A stretch of DNA of 12,760 nucleotides from positions 1 to 12,760 of the forward strand of contig CAJXGR010000059.1 of assembly GCA_913053665.1 (NCBI GenBank), read 5' to 3'. This DNA is from an uncultured Spirochaetia bacterium (lineage in GTDB: Bacteria; Spirochaetota; UBA6919). How positions within the stretch are numbered: position 1 is the first letter of the stretch; each line of letters starts with the position of its first letter. The translations under genes were made by a program, and so were the position numbers. Below are positions 7,602 through 12,760 of this stretch, piece by piece. The notes beneath the pieces are model-generated. The model did no database searches. It worked only from the letters and a program-made list of their open reading frames with translations, and was not told the DNA's origin.

Positions 7602-7889
7602 ATGAGTGCAAAAAAAGATGTAAGTATGAAAGGATTAGTCAGTTCTAAAGAGGCCATCGCTTATCTTCAAGACCTGATTACCTGTTTCAAAGCGGGAACT
7701 GTCTGCGTTCAGCAAGGGGAAGATTTTGTGACCCTTAAACCAGAGGATATGGTTCTTCTGGAAATTGAAGCTGAGCAAAAAAAGGATAAGGAAAAGTTCA
7801 TTTTGGAAATGACCTGGCGTAAAGGCGAAGAGCTTAACGGTGATATTGATCTGAAAATCACCTCAAAAGAGCCTGAAGCAGTTGCATAG
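7602..7889 (+). CDS. Amphi-Trp domain protein 4 (GAK system)
   Basis: A 95-residue paralogue of the gene just upstream. They share AYLQDL, KAGTVCVQQG-type and QKKDKEKF blocks and the family Trp (W72, in EMTWRKG). It has two Cys, at 28 and 35. The ATG at 7602 is chosen over the one at 7590 because GGAGG (7592-7596) sits five bases before it; the 7590 ATG has no ribosome binding site. It lacks the long Ala/Pro/Lys tail of protein 3. It is the last clear gene of the operon, and a terminator-like hairpin begins 17 bases after its stop. Confidence 0.86.
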   Translation: MSAKKDVSMKGLVSSKEAIAYLQDLITCFKAGTVCVQQGEDFVTLKPEDMVLLEIEAEQKKDKEKFILEMTWRKGEELNGDIDLKITSKEPEAVA

Positions 7890-7906
7890 GAAGGATTTAT
7901 GAACAA

Positions 7907-7945
7907 GCGCGAAAAGCATTGGCTATTCGCGCCATTTTATTTGTT
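7907..7945 (+). terminator. Likely intrinsic terminator of the GAK operon
   Basis: GCGCGAA (7907-7913) pairs perfectly with TTCGCGC (7926-7932). Inside, AGC (7915-7917) pairs with GCT (7922-7924) across one A/A mismatch, leaving a four-base ATTG loop. The T-rich stretch CATTTTATTTGTT follows. The GC-rich stem, T-rich tail and position just after the last amphi-Trp gene fit factor-independent termination. Confidence 0.7.
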
Positions 7946-7996
7946 CGTTGCATTTATACTAAATTGGTGATTATATTCAGACCGGAGCGTACTTCT

Positions 7997-8020
7997 GAAC
8001 AGACAGACGCTGTTCTTTCT
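7997..8020 (+). terminator. Second hairpin with short T-rich tail, possible backup terminator
   Basis: GAACAG (7997-8002) pairs with CTGTTC (8010-8015) around a seven-base loop, followed by TTTCT. It lies in the 176-base stretch between the two convergent operons. The tail is short, so it would be weak alone. Confidence 0.35.
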
Positions 8021-8031
8021 ACCCCTCTAAC

Positions 8032-8055
8032 AACCTGTAGCGAAAGGCAGGTTTT
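8032..8055 (+). terminator. Third hairpin followed by TTTT, possible weak terminator
   Basis: AACCTG (8032-8037) pairs with CAGGTT (8048-8053) around a ten-base loop, and the run continues as TT then AAACC. On the minus strand no T-tract follows, so it is less likely to serve the metal-transport operon. No clear minus-strand terminator was found between 8146 and this point. Confidence 0.3.
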
Positions 8056-8146
8056 AAACCTAAGCCTACAAGTAATTATCACTAAATGTTTTGTCACTAC
8101 CATATTCTGAACTATGAGATGGGATTTAGAGGATCTTTTATTTGGC

Positions 8147-9256
8147 TCACATCGTAATGGGTGATAAACTTCGCAATTCATTGAGAAGCTTTTTGCCCCT
8201 ATCAGTCAGTACTATATGATTGGATTCTGATTTCACCAGATTCTCTTCTATAAGGCCGTTTAGGATCTTATCAACAAATCGTTCCTTCCATTGTATGGAG
8301 CTTAAAACCTCTTTTTTAGAGGATTGATCATCCTCTCCATGGAGTAAATGAGTCAGGAGTATTTTTCTGGCTAATGCATCCTTTTGGTGTGACTGGCCTA
8401 TAAATTTGGCGATCAGTCCACGTTTTGGGGCGAATATATAAGCTATTAGGAAGCTGACACCAGTCATCATGGCCATACTCCCGGTCGGAGAGCTATTGAT
8501 AAAATCAGCGAGATAGAATCCACTGACAGCGCTCACAACCCCCACGATCGACGCAATGATCAGCATTTTAAAGAGATTATCTGTGAGTAAGTAGGCTGTT
8601 GCCGCCGGAGCGATCATTAATCCAGTCACAAGAATAGATCCCACAAACTTGAAGGAGCCCACAGCAGTGATAGCAACGACAGCCATCAAGAAATAGTGCA
8701 TCAGCATGGGATGAGAGCCTATAGTGCTGGCTAACTGCTTGTCAAAGGTAGATATCTTTAATTCCTTAAAGAAGACACCGATAAAGCTAATATTGATGAG
8801 AAGAATAATGAGCATTGTGTAGAAGGGTTTTGGCCCCAGATTATAGCCGAATAATATCAAAGAATCTTTTGGGGATATATAAAGAATCTCGCCCGATAAG
8901 ACCATATGAGTGTCAATATGGACATTATGTAGATATTTATTAATAAGAAATACAGCGATACTGAAAAGGGCAGGGAAAACCAGGGCCATAGCGGCATCCG
9001 ACGGGAGACGTTTTGTCTTTCCAAGAAGCTCTATAAGGAACACCAGGAAAATTCCCGTAAGCCCGGCACCAACGAGGAGATAAGGAGATGACAAATCCCC
9101 TACAATAAAAAGCATCAACACGATACCTAAGAGGACTGAATGGCTGAGAGCGTCGCTCATCATCGCTATTCCCCTGAGAATGAGAAAGATCCCCGGAATA
9201 GCACAGGCTAGAGCTGTGAGAGAAGCCACCAGAATGATTAACAGTTCATAACCCAT
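8147..9256 (-). CDS. troD: Metal ABC transporter permease (TroD-like) with C-terminal winged helix
   Basis: A 369-residue permease of the ABC-3 family that moves zinc, manganese or iron across the inner membrane. Residues 1-280 form multiple hydrophobic helices, with the family DALSHSVLLG segment (35-44) and the APKRG that usually ends the membrane domain (276-280). About 80 more residues follow. Residues about 295-360 read as a winged-helix domain (LARKILLTHLLH, an EVLSSIQWKERFVDKILNGLIEE helix pair and a VLTDRGKKLL wing), as in DtxR/MntR-type metal regulators. ATG 9256 is chosen over upstream in-frame starts because it sits two bases after the troC stop and begins directly at the first membrane helix. 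Metal specificity cannot be read from the sequence. Confidence 0.88.
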   Translation of the reverse strand: MGYELLIILVASLTALACAIPGIFLILRGIAMMSDALSHSVLLGIVLMLFIVGDLSSPYLLVGAGLTGIFLVFLIELLGKTKRLPSDAAMALVFPALFSIAVFLINKYLHNVHIDTHMVLSGEILYISPKDSLILFGYNLGPKPFYTMLIILLINISFIGVFFKELKISTFDKQLASTIGSHPMLMHYFLMAVVAITAVGSFKFVGSILVTGLMIAPAATAYLLTDNLFKMLIIASIVGVVSAVSGFYLADFINSSPTGSMAMMTGVSFLIAYIFAPKRGLIAKFIGQSHQKDALARKILLTHLLHGEDDQSSKKEVLSSIQWKERFVDKILNGLIEENLVKSESNHIVLTDRGKKLLNELRSLSPITM

Positions 9257-9258
9257 GA

Positions 9259-10380
9259 TTAACCCCCATGATCCTTTGAGTCTATTCCGACGTACTCCAC
9301 ACCTTTTTGGGTTAAAAACCATAAGTCATTAGCCTGCTGAACAAGCCCTTCACTCTTTAGATGATTTAATACTCTATCTATACCAGATTTATAGGGGCTT
9401 AAACCTCTAATAACATCGATAGTCCAGCCGTCATCCTTTGTTTTAGTTCGTTCCATGAGATCGTGTAGCAGGGCAGGAATCTGACGATGCATCATCCGAC
9501 GTTTCCTTTTCCACTGGCGTATCCAGTGAATGGCCATTCCTCTTTTAGGGGCAAAGAATAAGGAAAGAATAAAAAGTGCTGTAGCAGTTAAAACGATAAG
9601 AGGCCCTGTGGCTAAGTGATGTCCGCTATCACCAATGAGAGTTCCTCCTACACCAGCTGCAGCCCCAATGACTGCGGATATTAACACCATTAAACTCAAT
9701 CGATTTGTCCATTGTCTCGCGGCGGCTGCGGGAATGATGACCATTGCGGACATCAGGATCACTCCAACGGCCTCAAGACCAATGACAATGGCGACCACAA
9801 TCAAGGATGTGATGATCGTATCAATGAGATGGACAGAAAAGCCAACGCTTTTCGTGTAGTCCGGGTCAAAGCTCGCTACTTTAAACTCCTTCCAAAAGAC
9901 AAACATAAGAATTAATGCAAGCCCTCCCAGTCCACCAATGACCAGGACGTTCTCATGACTCATTGTAGCGGCCATACCGAAAAGGTAATGCTCTAATCCT
10001 GCTTTCTTTGACATACCCGCCATCTGGACTCTTATAAGGAGTAAAATACCTGTTCCAAAGAAAAGAGCAAGGGTGATCCCCAAGGCACTATCGTATTTCA
10101 CCCGAGTCGTACGGGTGATCATGTTCACTAAAAGCATACTCAGCCAGCCGGCAATCGCGGCACCTAATACTAAAACACTCGGTGCCTTACTCCCAGTGAC
10201 GAGAAAGGCTATCACGATACCCGGTAAGGCAGAGTGAGAGACCACTCCCCCCACGAGACTTTGTTTTCTAAGATAAGCAAAGACACCTAATGCTCCACTC
10301 ACGATTCCAAGGCCTGAAGTCCCTAAAATCACGGTTCTTAAAGTATAATTACTAAAAACATCAGTGAGATATTCAATCAT
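9259..10380 (-). CDS. troC: Metal ABC transporter permease (TroC-like) with C-terminal winged helix
   Basis: A 373-residue ABC-3 family permease, partner of the downstream TroD-like subunit in a heterodimeric channel. Hydrophobic helices span about 15-276, with SLVGGVVSHSALPG (41-54) near the coupling region and APKRG at 277-281. The remaining 90 residues begin with a basic stretch (WKRKRRMMHRQ), then IPALLHDLMER, IDVIRGLSPYKSGIDRVLNHLKSEGLV and LTQKGVEYV, a winged-helix pattern like that on TroD. Usual family members end near 280-300 residues, so the tail is extra. It starts 16 bases after the ATPase stop. The ribosome binding site is only a weak GGATC-like sequence. Metal specificity is unknown. 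Confidence 0.88.
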   Translation of the reverse strand: MIEYLTDVFSNYTLRTVILGTSGLGIVSGALGVFAYLRKQSLVGGVVSHSALPGIVIAFLVTGSKAPSVLVLGAAIAGWLSMLLVNMITRTTRVKYDSALGITLALFFGTGILLLIRVQMAGMSKKAGLEHYLFGMAATMSHENVLVIGGLGGLALILMFVFWKEFKVASFDPDYTKSVGFSVHLIDTIITSLIVVAIVIGLEAVGVILMSAMVIIPAAAARQWTNRLSLMVLISAVIGAAAGVGGTLIGDSGHHLATGPLIVLTATALFILSLFFAPKRGMAIHWIRQWKRKRRMMHRQIPALLHDLMERTKTKDDGWTIDVIRGLSPYKSGIDRVLNHLKSEGLVQQANDLWFLTQKGVEYVGIDSKDHGG

Positions 10381-10396
10381 TCAGTGATCCAGTTAT

Positions 10397-11146
10397 TTAA
10401 ACTAAAGAAGGATGCTTTTGAATCTGTCCACCATAAGCCTGCTCGATAGTATTATCAGAAAAGACTTCCTGAGTGGGTCCGTGGGCTATGATACTAGTGT
10501 TTAGAAGGGTGAGCCAGTCAAAATATTCCCTAACCGTTTGTAAGTCATGGTGGACAACAATTAATGTCTTTCCTTGATTTTTCAGTTCCTTCATGAGAGA
10601 GATGATGGTTTTCTCAGTTTTAGCGTCAATCCCAGCAAATGGCTCATCCATGAGATATATATCCGGTTTCTGAACAAGAGATCTGGCTAAAAAGGTACGC
10701 TGCTGCTGTCCCCCAGAGAGTTCACTGATTTGTCTATGGGCTAAATTCGCCAATCCCAGTTTCTCAAGGGCCTCTATAGCCATTTTCTTCTCTTTTTTAC
10801 CCGGACGTCTTATCCAGCCAACTTGCCCATAGGAACCCATAAGCACGATGTCCAGGACGTCACTGGGGAAATCCCAATCAACGCTTGTTCGTTGGGGAAC
10901 GTAGGCGACACGTTTACGCTGCTTTTTGTACTCCTCTCCAAAAACCTTAACCTGGCCAGCTATTGGATGAACAATCCCTAAAATAGCCTTTATGAGCGTG
11001 CTTTTTCCGGCTCCATTGGGCCCAATGATCCCATGAATCACACCTTTCGGGATGCTTAGGTTGATATCCCATAAAACGGGCTGTTCATGATAGGCAACGG
11101 TGAGAGATGTGATTTCAATAGCACTCTGGGGCAACTTATTATCCAT
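10397..11146 (-). CDS. troB: Metal ABC transporter ATP-binding protein (TroB-like)
   Basis: A 249-residue ABC ATPase that powers the permease pair from the cytoplasmic face. The motifs are intact: Walker A GPNGAGKST (42-50), Q-loop Gln85 (VPQR), signature LSGGQQQR (143-150), Walker B IYLMDEPFAG (163-172) and a switch His in VVHHD (199-200). The length is normal for the TroB/MntA/ZnuC group. It begins four bases after the stop of the GDT1-like gene; its own ribosome binding site is poor (AAGTAAG), so translation may depend on coupling. Confidence 0.95.
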   Translation of the reverse strand: MDNKLPQSAIEITSLTVAYHEQPVLWDINLSIPKGVIHGIIGPNGAGKSTLIKAILGIVHPIAGQVKVFGEEYKKQRKRVAYVPQRTSVDWDFPSDVLDIVLMGSYGQVGWIRRPGKKEKKMAIEALEKLGLANLAHRQISELSGGQQQRTFLARSLVQKPDIYLMDEPFAGIDAKTEKTIISLMKELKNQGKTLIVVHHDLQTVREYFDWLTLLNTSIIAHGPTQEVFSDNTIEQAYGGQIQKHPSLV

Positions 11147-11150
11147 AAAA

Positions 11151-11423
11151 TTACTTACTTTTGACTAAATAAAAAATGCCTAGTATGATAAACAGAACTC
11201 CTGCAATCCTGGGAACCCACTCCATAGGAATCCATTTTGAGAAATAACTGGCTCCGTACACGGCAATAAAACTGGTGCAGACTAAAGCAAAGGCTGAGCC
11301 AAGAAAAACAGAGAACGGGGATTTGCTTTCCATGCTGAAAGTTAATGCAGCTATTTGCGTTTTATCGCCTAGTTCGGCAAGGAAAATAAGTCCAAAAGTC
11401 GAAACCAATACTTTAAAATCCAT
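11151..11423 (-). CDS. Half-size GDT1/UPF0016 (TMEM165-like) membrane protein
   Basis: A 90-residue membrane protein with about three hydrophobic segments and the family motif ELGDKT (17-22, E-x-G-D-K-T). Members of the GDT1/TMEM165 family move Mn2+ or Ca2+. Full-length proteins have two such repeats; this one has a single repeat and would need to assemble as a homodimer. The ATG at 11423 has GGAAGG six bases upstream (plus-strand CCTTCC at 11430-11435), so it is preferred over the TTG at 11441. The gene lies between the binding protein and the ATPase of the metal importer. Inference: it exports or buffers the metal that the importer brings in, most likely manganese. The opposite, a role in uptake, cannot be excluded. 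Confidence 0.85.
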   Translation of the reverse strand: MDFKVLVSTFGLIFLAELGDKTQIAALTFSMESKSPFSVFLGSAFALVCTSFIAVYGASYFSKWIPMEWVPRIAGVLFIILGIFYLVKSK

Positions 11424-11444
11424 AAGATACCTTCCATTCAAGTT

Positions 11445-11474
11445 ATTATAGGGGCTACGACAAGGTAGGGTAAA
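11445..11474 (-). promoter_or_regulatory. Possible internal promoter for the GDT1-like gene
   Basis: On the minus strand a perfect TATAAT (11450-11445) lies 18 bases downstream of TTTACC (11474-11469). The predicted start would lie close to the GGAAGG ribosome binding site, giving a very short leader. The -35 is weak. I looked for the yybP-ykoY manganese riboswitch that often precedes this gene family and did not see its core. Confidence 0.3.
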
Positions 11475-11522
11475 AGACTTCTATTGCCGGAGAATAATTA
11501 TCCTATAAGCTAGAGGCCTTGA

Positions 11523-12494
11523 TTAACGGGAGACAGTCTGAAACTCTCTAGAACCAAGTTCTCTTAAAATGGTATCTACATTGGACTTAATCATGCCTAA
11601 ATAGGTGTTCACAGGTTTCAGTCGTCCCAAGGCATCTGAATAGAGTTCCTTATCGCTCAGTCGGACCATTTTTCCATTGGCCTCAACAGCTTTTTGCACG
11701 GCTTGCATCCCTTTATTATTAAGGATACTTTCAGTAAATATTACCTTGATCTCATCCTTAATGATACGGTTTACAATATCTCTAATTTCTCTTGTTCCAG
11801 TCTCAGCCACAGTACTTACCCCCATGAGGGCAATGGATTGAAGACCATAAGATCTGGCGAAATACTGAAATGCGTCATGGCCGCTGACCAATATCCGATC
11901 GCCTTCAGGGAGTTTAGCAAGTTCTCTTTTTGCGTATTGATGGAGGTCCATGATTTTTTGAGCATAGAGTTCTCCATTTTTTCTATACAAGTCCAAATGG
12001 TTAGGATTTTTCTTGGAAAGCGCCTTCGCAACTGTCTTGGTGGTCAATGCCCAAGCTGGCAGATTGTTCCAGATATGAGGATCATAACCTTCCACCTTCC
12101 CATCCCTAAACCAGTCGAGAAGCATGGATTTGGGTATGTCTTTAGTGACCTGGATAGCTTTTTCTGATAGATCTGTTCTGAGAAAGTCGATTAAATCTGC
12201 TTCAAGATGGAGTCCATTGTAGAAGACCAAATCGGCCTGTCTCATATTTTTTACATCCCTCAAAGTAGGCTTGTAAGTGTGAGGATCGATTCCAGGCCCG
12301 CATAGAACTTTGACTTGGACATAATCTCCCGCTATATTCTTGACCATATCACCGATCATGCCAGTGGTAGCCACCACCTTGAGGCGATATTGGGATTCCT
12401 TTTTTTTGTAGGCACCCAGTTCCTGCCCGCCGCAACGGTAAAGAGATAGGGAAAAAAGGAAGGTTAACAGTAAAGATAATATCAATTTAGGCAT
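11523..12494 (-). CDS. troA: TroA-like metal-binding protein of ABC importer (cluster 9)
   Basis: A 323-residue solute-binding protein of the cluster A-I/cluster 9 type. Four metal ligands match the TroA pattern: His72 (GIDPHTYKP), His140 (YDPHIWNN), His206 (SGHDAFQYF) and Asp287 (LYSDALG). A long helical linker (about 165-195) joins the two lobes. The N-terminus is a hydrophobic signal followed by LYRC-GG. Cys21 could be lipid-modified, but Arg at -1 is not typical; relaxed spirochaete-like lipoboxes allow such variants. The protein would sit in the periplasm or on the outer face of the inner membrane. The ATG at 12494 has AGAGGA upstream. It is the first gene of the operon; the ligands permit Zn or Mn, so the substrate is open. 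Confidence 0.92.
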   Translation of the reverse strand: MPKLILSLLLTFLFSLSLYRCGGQELGAYKKKESQYRLKVVATTGMIGDMVKNIAGDYVQVKVLCGPGIDPHTYKPTLRDVKNMRQADLVFYNGLHLEADLIDFLRTDLSEKAIQVTKDIPKSMLLDWFRDGKVEGYDPHIWNNLPAWALTTKTVAKALSKKNPNHLDLYRKNGELYAQKIMDLHQYAKRELAKLPEGDRILVSGHDAFQYFARSYGLQSIALMGVSTVAETGTREIRDIVNRIIKDEIKVIFTESILNNKGMQAVQKAVEANGKMVRLSDKELYSDALGRLKPVNTYLGMIKSNVDTILRELGSREFQTVSR

Positions 12495-12518
12495 CTTAAT
12501 CCTCTTTGTGTGCTTTGT

Positions 12519-12539
12519 AATTGAGATGCAATCTCAATT
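12519..12539 (-). promoter_or_regulatory. Perfect 9-3-9 palindrome, candidate metalloregulator operator
   Basis: AATTGAGAT (12519-12527) and ATCTCAATT (12531-12539) are exact reverse complements around GCA. The site starts a few bases after the predicted troA transcription start and ends 24 bases before its ATG. The core TGAGATGCAATCTCA has the 7-1-7 form of Fur-family sites, though a DtxR/MntR/TroR-type operator cannot be excluded. Binding with metal loaded would block the promoter. No regulator gene lies in the window. Confidence 0.7.
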
Positions 12540-12548
12540 GCTACTATA

Positions 12549-12577
12549 AATATACAACAAATAAAACGAAAGGTCAA
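12549..12577 (-). promoter_or_regulatory. Sigma70-type promoter of the metal transport operon
   Basis: On the minus strand TTGACC (12577-12572) lies 17 bases before TATATT (12554-12549). Transcription should start near 12542, just before the palindrome. Both boxes are close to consensus and the spacing is ideal. Confidence 0.7.
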
Positions 12578-12590
12578 GGATTCTTTAAAA

Positions 12591-12760
12591 TAATCATAGT
12601 GTCCTAAAATGAAGGGATTTCATCGGTTGCATACAATAAATAGATATTCTTTAAAAATTATGATATTTTAGAGAACAATCCTGAAGGGCTTGAGAAGCTA
12701 TTGATCACAATCCTTACAAAGACCGCTTAAAACAACCGATACGTGATCAATATGCAAATC
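12591..12760. other. Right-edge stretch with no supported gene
   Basis: No convincing gene is seen; the longest frames are about 20-27 codons and lack ribosome binding sites. There are two interleaved inverted repeats: ATCGGTTG (12622-12629) with CAACCGAT (12733-12740), and TTGATCAC (12701-12708) with GTGATCAA (12743-12750). An 11-base direct repeat ATTCTTTAAAA occurs at 12580-12590 and 12646-12656. This could be the upstream region of a gene beyond the edge or eroded mobile-element sequence. Confidence 0.4.

Noticed and set aside
7919..8181. Short frames on both strands in the convergent gap
   Set aside because: They have no ribosome binding site or coherent protein pattern and overlap the hairpins.
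11424..11522. Possible yybP-ykoY manganese riboswitch before the GDT1-like gene
   Set aside because: The gap is short and the conserved core sequences of that riboswitch are not visible.
11694..12167. 157-codon plus-strand frame opposite the TroA-like gene
   Set aside because: It is antisense to a clear binding protein with all four ligands; no ribosome binding site or domain was seen.
12609..12671. 20-codon ATG frame at the right edge
   Set aside because: It has no ribosome binding site, is very short and shows no recognisable product.

Overview
The window is AT-rich bacterial DNA holding two convergent gene blocks. No rRNA, tRNA, CRISPR array or intact mobile element was seen. The organism cannot be fixed from the sequence. 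A TroABCD-type metal transporter with long permease tails, a loosely spirochaete-like lipobox and the presence of a GAK cassette fit Spirochaetota or a relative of the sulfate-reducing deltaproteobacteria. This is an inference only.

Left block (plus strand, about 568-7889, probably one operon). This is an expanded form of the cassette known from protein-family models as the GAK system (Grasp, Amphipathic-tryptophan, Kinase), whose function is unknown. The order is: a divergent PHP-fold metallohydrolase-like protein (TTG start), two amphi-Trp proteins, a fusion of a PhoU-like domain to an aminoglycoside-phosphotransferase-like kinase, a RimK-like ATP-grasp enzyme, an HprK-related kinase, a CofD/YvcK-like protein, and two more amphi-Trp proteins. 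The central genes overlap or nearly touch. All four small amphi-Trp genes have good ribosome binding sites, and two of them follow gaps that can form hairpins. A GC-rich hairpin with a T-rich tail just after the last gene is a good terminator candidate, and two weaker hairpins follow it. An unrecognised 123-aa ORF (103-474) precedes the block.

Right block (minus strand, 12494 down to 8147). This is a zinc/manganese/iron-type ABC importer: TroA-like binding protein, a half-size GDT1/UPF0016 membrane protein (a manganese/calcium cation transporter family), TroB-like ATPase, and two TroC/TroD-like permeases. Both permeases end in a winged-helix-like cytoplasmic tail of the type seen in DtxR/MntR-family regulators. 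Upstream of troA there is a good sigma70-type promoter. A perfect 9-3-9 palindrome lies immediately downstream of the predicted transcription start, which suggests metal-dependent repression.

How the parts may work together. The left block puts four nucleotide-using enzyme domains (an APH-like kinase, an ATP-grasp ligase, an HprK-type kinase and a CofD/YvcK-type domain) beside four small proteins of HPr-like size. The small proteins are candidate substrates or carriers. No reaction is established for this system. The right block would import a divalent metal under metalloregulator control, with the GDT1-like protein perhaps limiting excess metal.
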